From the NCBI RefSeq assembly GCF_051846935.1, contig NZ_JBPYCS010000001.1:124001-188000 (forward strand): a DNA stretch of 64,000 nt, written 5' to 3'. The translations under genes and the position numbers were made by a program. The notes below the pieces were generated by a model, which was given only the letters and a program-made list of their open reading frames with translations, searched no databases and was not told where the DNA came from. Below, piece by piece: positions 1 to 8,786 of the stretch; position 1 is the stretch's first letter, and every line of letters begins with the position of its first letter. Source of the DNA: JBPYCR01 sp051846935. Lineage in GTDB: Bacteria; Bacillota; Bacilli; Bacillales; Amphibacillaceae.

Positions 1-1
1 T

Positions 2-472
2 TCTGCATTAACATCTTCAATGATTATGTTCCTAGTGGCAAATGCAAACGTATTTGCTTGGGTAATAACAAGTCAGAGGTTACCTCAAGACCTAGCTGCA
101 TTCCTAGGAAATATATCTACAAATCCAACGATTGTTTTATTAATAATAGTTGTTATATTTTTAATCGCAGGAACTTTCTTGGATACAAGTGCTGCACTAA
201 TTATTATTACGCCTGTCCTAATTCCAATTGCACAAGTAGCTGGGATCGACATGATTCACTTAGGATTAATTACGGTTATTGCACTAGCAATTGGAATGGC
301 TACTCCTCCAGTAGGACTAAATGTATTTATATCCGCTGGGATAGCAAAAGTTGGATTAGTAGAAGCATCAAAGGGACTAGTTCCATTTTTACTAGCTATG
401 ATTATTGCACTTATAATACTTGTACTATTTCCTGAATTAGTTTTATTTTTACCGAATTTACTAATGAGATAA
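2..472 (+). CDS. dctM: TRAP transporter large permease, C-terminal part
   Basis: This is the C-terminal 156 residues of a DctM-type permease; the start lies outside the window. TRAP carriers use this membrane subunit with a periplasmic-type binding protein to import organic acids by sodium symport. The segment is almost wholly hydrophobic, with about four helices, and has the family-typical GTFLDTSAALIIITPVL and the ATPPVGLNVF motif near the end. The frame is open from base 2. The following hydrolase gene at 889 may act on the imported acid, but over 400 bases separate them, so a shared transcript is not shown. Confidence 0.9.
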   Translation, partial: SALTSSMIMFLVANANVFAWVITSQRLPQDLAAFLGNISTNPTIVLLIIVVIFLIAGTFLDTSAALIIITPVLIPIAQVAGIDMIHLGLITVIALAIGMATPPVGLNVFISAGIAKVGLVEASKGLVPFLLAMIIALIILVLFPELVLFLPNLLMR

Positions 473-888
473 TTTTTAGGAAGGAAGTAAGTTAATATGT
501 GAAGTTACAAGACGGGAGGAGGGGAATCAAATTTAACGTGATGTAAACTCCTATTCTATTTATTCACGGAAACTAATTAATTAATCTCATTTAATCCGAT
601 AAGTCTTATGCTTAGAAGCATAGCTAATGATGTTTTACTTGAAGGACTGAACCTTTTTTTGTCATCCATAGAAAAAATGATAAGGTCTTATCAGTATAAT
701 ATGCATAGCATAATGTTTATCAGTTTAAACATGAAAATCTTTTAAATTCTGTATATAAAATAATCGATGTTGGGAATATCCCTTAAGATATAACTGAGAG
801 TTAATTGATCTTTCTTTTACGATTATATATGTTAATAATCCAAATTATAAAGAAAATCTAAACATAGTAAAGCGGAGGGGAATTTTTT
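473..888. other. Intergenic region, no gene seen
   Basis: About 415 AT-rich bases between the TRAP permease and the hydrolase gene. I see no coding frame of useful length and no convincing terminator. The only clear signal is the ribosome site GCGGAGGGG at 872-880 belonging to the next gene. Confidence 0.6.
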
Positions 889-1776
889 TTGAAACTATTA
901 AACTATAGAATAAACGGTGCTTTAAAATTAGGATTAAAAGTTAATGATGGTATTATTGATTTAGCCAAAACCTTAAGTAAGATTGAGATTAATGATATTC
1001 CAAATACAATGCATGAAATAATTTCTTCTAGTGAAGAGAATCTTACTAGAATAGTTGATGAAATTAATAGAAATAATGACAAAATGGTTTTTGTAGATGA
1101 AGCTGCTATTGAATATGCTCCGTGTGTGAATGAACCTGGAAAGATTATATGTGTGGGACTAAATTATAGGAAGCATGCAATTGAGTCTAATATGCCTATA
1201 CCGGAACATCCAATTTTATTTAATAAATTTAATAATTCTCTTGCCGGACACAAAGAAGAAATAACGATTTCTAAATATACACATGAACTTGATTACGAGG
1301 CTGAGCTAGGAATAGTTATTGGAAAGCAAACCAAAGATATAACTGAAGATGAAGCATTTGATCATGTATTTGGTTATTTTACAGCTAATGATGTCTCAGC
1401 CCGTGATTTACAGCTTCGTTCTTCACAATGGATGCTCGGAAAAACGAGTGATGGATATTTACCGGTAGGTCCTTATCTGGTACCTAAGAAGTATGTAAAT
1501 GATCCGGATAATTTAAGAATTACTTGTACATTAAATGGAGAAATGAGGCAAGATTCGAATACTGCAGATATGATTTTTAGTTGTAAAGAGATCATCAGCT
1601 ATATATCAAAATACATTACTTTGGAGCCAGGAGACATTATTATTACAGGTACTCCTGAGGGTGTTATTATGGGTGATCTAGAAGACAATAGATCTTGGCT
1701 CAAAGACGGTGATGAAGTTACTATTTCAATTGAGGGTCTCGGCAGTATTACAAACATTTTTAAAGCAGAAAAATGA
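889..1776 (+). CDS. Fumarylacetoacetate hydrolase family protein
   Basis: The 295-residue product has the usual layout of the FAH superfamily: a small N-terminal domain, then the catalytic fold from about residue 85 (GLNYRKHAIE). The metal-binding acidic residues are seen in DYEAELGIVIG and in ANDVSARD. Family members hydrolyse C-C bonds in acylpyruvates, decarboxylate oxaloacetate, or act in catechol meta-cleavage routes, so the exact substrate is open. The start is TTG, set by GCGGAGGGG eight bases upstream. The upstream TRAP carrier suggests an organic-acid catabolic setting. It is cytoplasmic. Confidence 0.85.
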   Translation: MKLLNYRINGALKLGLKVNDGIIDLAKTLSKIEINDIPNTMHEIISSSEENLTRIVDEINRNNDKMVFVDEAAIEYAPCVNEPGKIICVGLNYRKHAIESNMPIPEHPILFNKFNNSLAGHKEEITISKYTHELDYEAELGIVIGKQTKDITEDEAFDHVFGYFTANDVSARDLQLRSSQWMLGKTSDGYLPVGPYLVPKKYVNDPDNLRITCTLNGEMRQDSNTADMIFSCKEIISYISKYITLEPGDIIITGTPEGVIMGDLEDNRSWLKDGDEVTISIEGLGSITNIFKAEK

Positions 1777-2337
1777 AAAAAGACTCTAAAATACATAGTA
1801 TTGGTTAGACTTGACCTAGCGATATGAGGTACATATCTAACACTTTAATGGGCTGCCAAGGCACCGTATTTTACGGATGTCAGGTAGCCTATTTATTTAT
1901 GGAAAACTAATAATGTAGGTATTGGTATTTAATTTATGTATGGTCATACATAAATTAAAAGCGCCACTGACAACTCACTCACAACAAGAGGAAATGCGAT
2001 ACTTAATTGATCCCATGGCTGGAGGTGCAACCAAGATTGCTCGTAAATTGGAGGAGTATCAAGAATAGCGTTGTCGATCTTACTGAAGTCGACGAAAATG
2101 GTTGGTTATCGATCGAACTAAAGGTAGGTCAATCAGGTATTGAATGGAACAACGAATATTATTTTCGTTACTCTATTAACTGGTACCACTTTTGTCACAT
2201 TCTTAATTTTCCTGAAGGCGTACATGATTGCCAAAGCCTTTATAAAAAACACTTATAAATGTCAAGATAAGTATGTACACTTTCGATTGTCTAAGAATGT
2301 ACAGTTTAGTTCAAAGAGTTGAAAATAATCTTGCTGG
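1777..2337. other. Degraded region with undefined ORF fragments
   Basis: About 560 bases lie between the hydrolase and the first IS21 remnant. Short overlapping open frames occur at 2007-2258 and 2140-2322. The second would encode a hydrophobic stretch, but neither has a good ribosome site and I recognise neither. They may be pieces of a broken gene. From about 2255 the sequence looks like the outer end of the IS21-type element whose istB lies on the minus strand next to it. Confidence 0.4.
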
Positions 2338-2799
2338 TTAAAATCGATTACTGGACTCAGACTTGTCATCCTTTTGAATGTGGTTTTTTAAACGATAAGA
2401 TTCACCTACTATATTTATTACTGACGCATGATGTAATACTCTATCTAAAATAGCGTTAGCTATTTTAGGATCTTGAAATATTTCACTCCATGATTTAAAG
2501 TTAGAGTTTGTTGTAAATATAGTGCTTTTTCTCTCATATCGCATATCGATTAATTGAAAAAATAGTTTGGCATCAGCTTCATCAATTGGTAAATACCCTA
2601 TCTCATCGATGATGAGTAATTTATACTTTGAATAATGCTTCAATCTTGTTTCCAATCTATTTTCAAGTTGTGCTTTCTTTAAGTTTAGTATCAAATCGTT
2701 ACACTTAATGAAATACGTGCTTGTTCTCTTCTTAGCTGCCGCTATACCAATAGAAGTAGCTAAATGTGTCTTTCCCACACCACTTGAACCTATAAGGAA
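2338..2799 (-). pseudogene. IS21-type istB remnant (truncated helper ATPase)
   Basis: The minus-strand frame encodes the core of an IstB AAA+ helper protein. Walker A (GSSGVGKT) starts it, Walker B is LLIIDEIGYLPID, and NAILDRVLHH lies near the C-terminus. IstB assists the IstA transposase in target choice. Roughly the first 100 residues of a full IstB (about 250) are missing: homology stops at about 2800, where an unrelated plus-strand IstA end begins. This is therefore a rearranged remnant, different in sequence from the istB at 2910-5067, so two distinct IS21 elements were present. Confidence 0.85.
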
Positions 2800-2913
2800 T
2801 CAAAAGATATTCAACCCTTACATGGTGAATCATCTTATCTATTGGATATTAAACCGCCCATCCGTGATATATCAGCATACATGGCGATTATGGAAGGAGG
2901 CGATCCTTCGTGA
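2800..2913 (+). pseudogene. IS21-type istA remnant (C-terminal end)
   Basis: A 37-codon frame ends at TGA 2911-2913 and resembles an IstA C-terminus (YLLDIKPPIRDISAYM). The TGA overlaps the GTG start of istB by two bases, the usual IS21 istA/istB coupling, and GGAGG at 2896-2900 serves that start. All upstream istA sequence is missing; the break coincides with the end of the minus-strand istB remnant. The identification rests mainly on its position next to istB. Confidence 0.65.
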
Positions 2914-2987
2914 GTACCTATAAACAATTGGAAGAGATTATAAAAAGTTTACGTTTATCAGAAACGGCAGAGTACTTACCCGAATTA

Positions 2988-2995
2988 TTAAAGAA
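2988..2995. repeat. Target-site duplication, left copy
   Basis: TTAAAGAA here is repeated at 4396-4403 on the other side of the ISL3 element. Eight bases is the usual ISL3 target duplication, and removing the element plus one copy restores the istB frame. Confidence 0.88.
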
Positions 2996-3044
2996 GGTTC
3001 TAGGTCAAATGTTGGGGTGGGCGAGAAAATCGCCTGCCCCTTAA

Positions 3045-4265
3045 CTATGTAAGCCGACCATTAATCTGTTTGTATTGATGATGCAACAGAATGCGCAGAC
3101 GGAACCGGTCAAAGCGCCTGAAACCGAATGCATTGCGCTTGATCACCTTCGTCTGATTATTAATGCCTTCGATGTAGCCGTTATGCAGGCCGAATGCGAA
3201 GCTGTTCATGATTTCCTTCTGCCAGTTGCGGAAAGTCTCAGTAACCTTTGCGAACTCCGTTACACCTGATTGGCCGACAAGACTGTAGAAGGCATGAAGC
3301 CCTTCACGCGTGGCAGCTAAATCGTGCTCACCCGTCTCCTTTGCCCTGTCAAACCAGACACAGAATGCCTCTTTCAGTTCATACGCCTTGCGCATGTAAT
3401 CCGACATGCCAAGATACCGGTCCAGATACCACTGCTGTTTCTCTGTAAGTTTCCCGTTTCGTTTATAGAAGACATGCTTCATGCGTTTGCACTTCTTCCG
3501 GTCATAATCGCTGAAATCCTTCTGTACGTGCCGTCTTACGCGCTCAAGTGCCCAGTAAATGTAACGGACGAAATGAAAACGGTCTGCCACGACAATCGGG
3601 CGGTTCAGCGCCTGATCCACAGCTGCCTTAAAAGAATGGCTCATGTCCATCACGACGACTTCTACCTTGCCGCCATACTTTTTTAGGTATTCCTTTACGG
3701 TCTCTTTCTTTCGATCCGGAAGAATTTCGAGCGGTCTGCGGTTTACCGGGTCAGCGATAATTGTCTGGAAGCGTTCACCGCCTGCATCGCCTTTGTATTC
3801 ATCAATTGCGATGATACGCGGCAATTCCTTCGTCTCTTTCAGATGAGTGTGCTCCACTTCATCAAACCGACGCATGACGGTCGTCGGCGAGGTTCCCAGG
3901 CGCAAGGCCACATCTTTGAAGCTTTTCCCGTGGATCAACTCAATCGCCATGGTCTGTTTGAACTCCCGAGACTGGCGCTGATACCGATCCACAAGCTCGT
4001 TCTCTTCGAAGAAGCGTTTGCCACAATCACATACATAACGCCGTTTCCGATAGTATACCGTTGCCGGGCGTGCGAAGATCTTCATGTGCTGGATCTTCTG
4101 AACCCTGTAATCATGGACTTTCTCTGTCATCTGCCCACACTCTTCAGCCGGGCAGTGATGCGCCCTGCGCTCCATCTCAACATGAAGATGATAGTTCCCC
4201 TTAACCTCAACGGCTTCCTTAATGATGATCCCTTTAAATCCGGGTAGAGAAATGTTAGAATACAT
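3045..4265 (-). CDS. ISL3-family transposase
   Basis: The 406-residue protein has the ISL3 plan: an N-terminal zinc-binding region (CPAEECG, then CDCGKRF), a helix-turn-helix (KDVALRLGTSPTTVMRRFDE) near residue 120, and a catalytic domain with IIAIDEYKGD, VVVMDMSHSFK and ADRFHF, ending with the family signature NGYIEGINNQTKVIKRNAFGFR. No stop or frameshift is visible, so it may be active. I place the start at ATG 4265, where GGAG lies about ten bases upstream; a GTG two codons earlier is too close to that site. Confidence 0.92.
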   Translation of the reverse strand: MYSNISLPGFKGIIIKEAVEVKGNYHLHVEMERRAHHCPAEECGQMTEKVHDYRVQKIQHMKIFARPATVYYRKRRYVCDCGKRFFEENELVDRYQRQSREFKQTMAIELIHGKSFKDVALRLGTSPTTVMRRFDEVEHTHLKETKELPRIIAIDEYKGDAGGERFQTIIADPVNRRPLEILPDRKKETVKEYLKKYGGKVEVVVMDMSHSFKAAVDQALNRPIVVADRFHFVRYIYWALERVRRHVQKDFSDYDRKKCKRMKHVFYKRNGKLTEKQQWYLDRYLGMSDYMRKAYELKEAFCVWFDRAKETGEHDLAATREGLHAFYSLVGQSGVTEFAKVTETFRNWQKEIMNSFAFGLHNGYIEGINNQTKVIKRNAFGFRRFDRFRLRILLHHQYKQINGRLT

Positions 4266-4299
4266 ATGCACGCAGCTCCTTTTGTAGGTTTGTTTATTG

Positions 4300-4333
4300 G
4301 TCTAAACAAAGTCTAACAAAGTCTAACAAAGTC
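4300..4333. repeat. Three 10-base tandem repeats at the IS end
   Basis: TCTAACAAAG occurs three times in tandem, the first copy with one extra A, between the transposase start and the right inverted repeat of the ISL3 element. It could hold transposase-binding or promoter sites; three copies are too few and too short for anything CRISPR-like. Confidence 0.7.
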
Positions 4334-4395
4334 AGGAGCCTGCGTGTTTTTTCATGCCTGAATTTTCTCGTTACCCCAACATATATTTTAGAGCC

Positions 4396-4403
4396 TTAAA
4401 GAA
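4396..4403. repeat. Target-site duplication, right copy
   Basis: TTAAAGAA, identical to 2988-2995, directly after the right inverted repeat of the ISL3 element. Confidence 0.88.
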
Positions 4404-5103
4404 AGCAGAAAATCAGGACTTATCATATACCCAATTTTTTTAGAGATTATGTCATACGAACTAAGAAGACGAGGAGAGAAGTTAATAGAGAGAAGGATGA
4501 AATGGGCTACATTTCCAAACTATAAAACTCTGAATGAGTTTGTATTAAATGAGGAAAAAGCAATTCAATCAGTTAGTTGATCTAGCATGGCTGGATCAAC
4601 TCTATAACCTTATTCTTTTAGGACCAACTGGTGTAGGTAAAACTCATTTATCTATAGGCTTAGGAATCAAGGTGATACACGAAGGATACAAGGTGACATT
4701 TATATCAATGGGAGAACTCATTCATGTATTAAAAACGGAAGAAATAACACGAAAATCACAAATTCGATTAAAAAGATTAAGAGATTCAAATTTGATCATC
4801 ATAGATGATCTTATGTTTATGGCAATGGATCAACGAGAAGCCAGCCTATTCTTTCACTTAATTAATGAGTTACATAATCAATCTTCAATTATATTAACGT
4901 CAAACAAAGGACCAGGTGAATGGGGTGAATTATTGGGTGATCCAGCGATTACAGCAGCTATTCTCGATAGGATTATTCATCGAGCTGAGGTTATTCAATT
5001 AGGAGGTGACAGTTATAGACTAAAACATCGTAGCTCGATATTTAGTGAGAAAACTGTTCAAAATTAATGAGCGAAAAGTGTTCGAATTAACTTGACGGTT
5101 ACA

Positions 5104-6510
5104 AAATCACTTGTCTTATTCTAAGAATATAAAAGTTTTACTCGATATACAAGATAAAAACATTACGATTGTAGAAGATTCTATTCAAATTAAGAAACAT
5201 CAAGGAATCATGATCAAGTTTATTCCAGCTAAACTTACCTACACACCAACACACTGTGCATGTTGTGGGGTTAAGAATGAAAATTATACCATTTATAAAA
5301 ATGGCACGAAAACATCAAGTATCACCCTACCAATGTCCGGTATATATCCAACGTATTTAAACTTAAAGAAACAGCGATTTTTCTGTAAAGCTTGTAATAC
5401 TTCGTTTATTGCACGTACATCAATTGTCGAAGAACACTGCTTTATTTCAAATCATACAAGAGCGAAAGTACTTATAAAATCAACCGATGCACAATCCCTA
5501 ACCGACATCGCCAAAGACTGTTCCGCTTCAACCGCAACAGTGCAACGTATCATAACGAAAGAAACTAAAAAACATAAGCCTTACTATCATGCATTACCAA
5601 AACATTTATCGTTTGATGAATTTAAATATGCAAAGGGCCAAATGGCCTTTGAATATGTTAATGGAGAGACTGGAGACATCCTTGATATTTTGGAGCGCCG
5701 TGATAGCTATACAATTAAAAGCCATTTTATTGCCAACTACCAAAGACGCGATTTAAAAGAAGTAGAAACTGTCACCATAGATATGAATGCGGGATATGTG
5801 AATGTCATCCAAGAAGTATTTCCACAAGCGAAAATTATTATTGACCGTTTTCACCTAGTTCAATTAATTAGTCGTGCAATGAATATGACACGCGTACGTG
5901 TCATGAATTCCCTACGAACATCAAATGGGGAAGATATGAAAAAATACCGGCGTTTAAAAAGATATTGGAGACTATTATTGAAATACAAAAAGGATTTATC
6001 TTATACCGATTACAAGTACTACAGGCTGTTCGGACAACGTCTCGAAGTTAATATAGTAGAAGAATTATTAAGTTACGATACCTATCTAAAAGCGAACTAC
6101 AATCTTTATCAATCAATATTGGAAAGCATCAAAGAAAAAGATTTCAAGACACTTGAAGACATATTATTCGACGGTTAACCTAAGTACAATCTCACGCTAT
6201 ATGAGAACAAGCGTAAAAACACTACAAAAACACTTGCCTTTTATAGAGAACAGTCTTTCACACCAATACAGTAATGGTCGAATTGAAGGCATTAATAATA
6301 AAATAAAAGTATTAAATCGAGTTGCATATGGCTACCAAAACTTTAATAACTTTAAAAATAGAATTATGCTTCATTTCAAGTTAAGAGCAATTGTAAACCA
6401 ACAAAAAGAATCTGTTTATCCTGCCGCTTAAGCGGCAAGATAAACAGATCCCGAATCATTAATATTTTAGCGACCTTAATTCAGCCACCAACACTATTTG
6501 ACAAAGAGCC
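5104..6510. mobile_element. Second ISL3-family element, defective
   Basis: The right end is clear: read inward from 6510 it begins GGCTCTTTGTCAAATAGTGT, a typical ISL3 terminal repeat. The left terminal repeat is missing; sequence directly before the transposase belongs to the end of the IS21 element (to about 5103). The element has lost its left end and carries a frameshifted transposase. The left end of a closely related copy survives at 39924-40096. The left boundary given here is approximate. Confidence 0.8.
5111..6431 (+). pseudogene. ISL3-family transposase, frameshifted
   Basis: Frame one (5111-6178) encodes the N-terminal zinc motif (CACCG, then CKAC), the helix-turn-helix (LTDIAKDCSASTATVQRI) and the catalytic start (HLSFDEFKYAKG, IDMNAGYV, IIDRFHLVQ). 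The C-terminal signature (NGRIEGINNKIKVLNRVAYG) is in another frame from about 6153 to 6431. A single frameshift between about 6153 and 6178 separates them, so the protein is split. The TTG at 5111 gives a natural-looking N-terminus, but no ribosome site is seen because the upstream end is lost. It is only distantly related to the transposase at 3045-4265. Confidence 0.87.
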
Positions 6511-6628
6511 GAATAATTGAACGGCTTTCTTTAAAAATCTCGATATCTAGTTAAATAACATTGACTGCCCTAATTTTACTAACTAGCTTCGCGTGCATTT
6601 CTACGAGACGCATAACTGGACAAGTGCG

Positions 6629-8128
6629 TTACGACTTTTTGAATGCTGTTTTCCACTTTTTAAATACGTTTGTTTGGGATGCGATTGTGAAAATAAATAC
6701 GATCGTCAATACGAACGTTATCGGTGTGTTTACAAATCCGAATAAAAAGTCGATTCCACCGTCTGACCCCATATAGGCTCTTCGGAAGGACGTATCAACG
6801 AGCGGGCCTAATATCATCCCTAAAACTAAAGGTGCAACAGGGAATTTGTGTACCTTCATAAAGAACCCAAATAATCCAAACCCAAGCATCCAATATACAT
6901 CAGTCATACTATTATTTAACGCATACGAACCGATAACTGTAATGACTGCAATAATAGGTAACAAAATTTGATTCGGTACGGTAATAATTCGGATAAAGAT
7001 GGATACAACAGCTAAACCGAATAAGAGTAAGAAGATATTCGCTAACGTTGCCGAACCGACGATCATCCAGAATAGATCGCCACTTTGTTCCATCAATAAT
7101 GGACCAGGCTGTAATCCATGGATGAACAAGGCACCGATAAAGATTGCGGTAACTGCATCACCTGGAATCCCGAGCGTTAGCAATGGAATGAGCGCACCGC
7201 CAATTGCGGCGTTATTTGCAGCTTCAGGCGCAATCGCCCCTTCGTGTGCTCCCTCGCCAAAGGGTCTGTTTGGCTTTTTAACCGTTTGTTTTGCGTGATC
7301 ATAGCCTAGTAAAGCGGCAATTTCTCCACCTGCACCCGGTAAAGCTCCAATTAAGACACCCATGATGGATACACGTAACGTTAGTGGAAGAAATTTGAAT
7401 AAAAACTTTAACGTAGGGAAGGCGGTTTTCTTTAAAATCGTAGCTTTTCCTTCCGTTGTTAAGCTTTTCATTTGATATAGAATTTCTGCCATACCGAATA
7501 GTCCGAGAATTGCAACGACAAAATTAACGCCATTCATTAATTGCAATGAACCAAATGTAAAACGACTCCCGCCGCCGATTGGATCCATGCCAACAAGACC
7601 AATAATGACGCCTGCACCCGCAGCAAATATCCCTTTAGACATGGAGCCTTTACTGAGACTGCCTACGAGCAAAAGACCGAGCAATGCGAGTAGCAAATAA
7701 TCGCGCTGTCCGAAGTTGATGGCAATTTTAGCGACAAATGGAGCGGCAGATGCTAAAACAATAATTCCAACGATCCCGCCAACAAATGAAAAAATTGTCG
7801 TTAACGTTAAAGCAAGCTTTGCTTCTCCCTTTTGTGCCATCGGGTATCCGTCAAAGGTAGTTGCAACGGAAGAGGTCGCACCTGGCATATTAATAAGAAT
7901 GGCTGCTCTTGACCCTCCAAAGACGCCTCCAAAATATACACCGAGCATTAATGCTAAAGCATCATATAGCTCCCATGAATAGGTTAAAGATAGAAGTAAT
8001 GCGACTCCCATCGTAACGGAGAGTCCAGGTATTGCACCGATAATAATTCCAGCGAAGGTTCCAGCTGCAACAAAAAGCAATAACTTAAGATTTAAAAAGG
8101 GTATGAGAAATTGTTGTACGATTTCCAT
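6629..8128 (-). CDS. tctA: Tripartite tricarboxylate transporter, large permease TctA
   Basis: The 499-residue protein has about twelve hydrophobic segments and TctA hallmarks: GAIPGLSVTMGVALLL near residue 32 and INMPGATSSVATTFDGYPMA near residue 80. It is the large membrane subunit of a secondary carrier that imports carboxylates delivered by TctC. The gene lies 11 bases after tctB on the same strand, order tctC-tctB-tctA, and has AAGGAGG before its ATG. Its stop is about 120 bases from the end of the defective ISL3 element, which did not damage it. The imported acid cannot be read from the sequence. Confidence 0.95.
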   Translation of the reverse strand: MEIVQQFLIPFLNLKLLLFVAAGTFAGIIIGAIPGLSVTMGVALLLSLTYSWELYDALALMLGVYFGGVFGGSRAAILINMPGATSSVATTFDGYPMAQKGEAKLALTLTTIFSFVGGIVGIIVLASAAPFVAKIAINFGQRDYLLLALLGLLLVGSLSKGSMSKGIFAAGAGVIIGLVGMDPIGGGSRFTFGSLQLMNGVNFVVAILGLFGMAEILYQMKSLTTEGKATILKKTAFPTLKFLFKFLPLTLRVSIMGVLIGALPGAGGEIAALLGYDHAKQTVKKPNRPFGEGAHEGAIAPEAANNAAIGGALIPLLTLGIPGDAVTAIFIGALFIHGLQPGPLLMEQSGDLFWMIVGSATLANIFLLLFGLAVVSIFIRIITVPNQILLPIIAVITVIGSYALNNSMTDVYWMLGFGLFGFFMKVHKFPVAPLVLGMILGPLVDTSFRRAYMGSDGGIDFLFGFVNTPITFVLTIVFIFTIASQTNVFKKWKTAFKKS

Positions 8129-8139
8129 GATGAACCTCC

Positions 8140-8616
8140 TTACGGAAAGATGATCTGAAATACTTGAGAGAATAATAAATAGATAATAACTACACTGCCT
8201 ATAGATACTAAAATATTAACTTTTAAAGATACATTTCGTAAATAAACCATGCTTAGAAGTAAGAAAAGTAAGGTAGCAGGAAAAAAGGTAACGATGGATA
8301 GTACACCTACATAAATAAGGATGAGTAGGAAATAGATAAGAATTAATTTATATTCCTTAAATGTAAGTTTATCTTCCGTATCCTCTTTGTCATTTTCGGA
8401 TGCATTTAGGTTGGAGGTGAATTTAACTTTTCTAATTTCTTGAAAAACAACTGTTAGGCCAGCAACAATCATAATTAATGCGATTAGAGCAGGTAGAAAG
8501 CTCCCCCCTGCAGGGTCAAATATAGAAGCCTTTTCCATTGTAATTGCTTGGCTTAAAAATAGTAAACTAACGAAAATCATAATTAACCCAGGGGCAATTT
8601 GTTTTAATGTATGCAT
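8140..8616 (-). CDS. tctB: Tripartite tricarboxylate transporter, small permease TctB
   Basis: The 158-residue protein shows four hydrophobic segments with a charged, Asn/Asp/Glu-rich loop in the middle (about residues 70-90), the usual TctB plan. TctB is poorly conserved in sequence and is assigned here partly by its place between tctC and tctA. It forms the membrane part of the carrier together with TctA. AAAGGAG precedes the ATG. A stem-loop at 8703-8747 separates it from tctC. Confidence 0.9.
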   Translation of the reverse strand: MHTLKQIAPGLIMIFVSLLFLSQAITMEKASIFDPAGGSFLPALIALIMIVAGLTVVFQEIRKVKFTSNLNASENDKEDTEDKLTFKEYKLILIYFLLILIYVGVLSIVTFFPATLLFLLLSMVYLRNVSLKVNILVSIGSVVIIYLLFSQVFQIIFP

Positions 8617-8702
8617 GTAAATTCTCCTTTTTAAAGGATCTATGTAAGTTCAATGAGTTACCGTCTGCTGTCTGCTATAAGGCGAATACGTTAAAGGAAG
8701 AA

Positions 8703-8747
8703 GGGCTACGAGAAAAGATATGAAACAAAGCTGTTTCTCAGTAGCCC
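8703..8747 (-). terminator. Stem-loop between tctC and tctB
   Basis: GGGCTAC-GAGAAA pairs with TTTCTC-A-GTAGCCC across a short loop. On the tctC transcript the stem is followed by only a broken T-rich stretch. It probably acts as a partial terminator or RNA-stabilising stem, giving more binding protein than permease, which is common for solute-binding proteins encoded first. Confidence 0.6.
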
Positions 8748-8786
8748 ATCAATGGATCTATTATATTCTTAAAATAAGTATAAAGC

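Larger units (their letters stand above)
2996..4395. mobile_element. ISL3-family insertion sequence, apparently intact
   Basis: The 1400-base element is bounded by imperfect inverted repeats. The left end begins GGTTCTAGGTCAAATGTTGG; the right end read inward begins GGCTCTAAAATATATGTTGG; both continue into GGGT and then CGAGAAAAT. It has eight-base target duplications (2988-2995, 4396-4403) and one complete transposase on the minus strand. Its GC content is visibly higher than the surrounding DNA, which points to recent arrival from a different host. It sits inside the istB of an older IS21 element. Confidence 0.9.
2910..5067 (+). pseudogene. IS21-type istB, split by ISL3 and frameshifted
   Basis: The gene starts at GTG 2910 (STYKQLEEIIKSL), is interrupted after codon 28 by the ISL3 element at 2996-4395, and resumes in the same frame after the duplicated target (KKAENQDLSYTQFF). 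It then has a frameshift in a seven-T run at 4435-4441 and another near 4550. The rest encodes the ATPase core: Walker A GPTGVGKT, Walker B LIIIDDLMFM, then NKGPGEWGELLGDPAITAA. Joining the parts gives a normal IstB of about 250 residues. The insertion and two frameshifts make it inactive. The likely outer end of this IS21 (TGTAACCG on the minus strand) is near 5103. Confidence 0.88.

Noticed and set aside
2007..2322. Overlapping small frames before the first IS21 remnant
   Set aside because: Neither has a start signal and the two frames compete; recorded only as possible fragments of a broken gene.
3075..4247. Several plus-strand open frames opposite the ISL3 transposase
   Set aside because: They are shadows of the GC-richer transposase on the minus strand, with no ribosome sites or family likeness.
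4300..4333. Short tandem repeats considered as a CRISPR remnant
   Set aside because: Repeats are 10 bases, directly adjacent, without spacers, and inside an insertion sequence. No CRISPR array was seen anywhere in the window.
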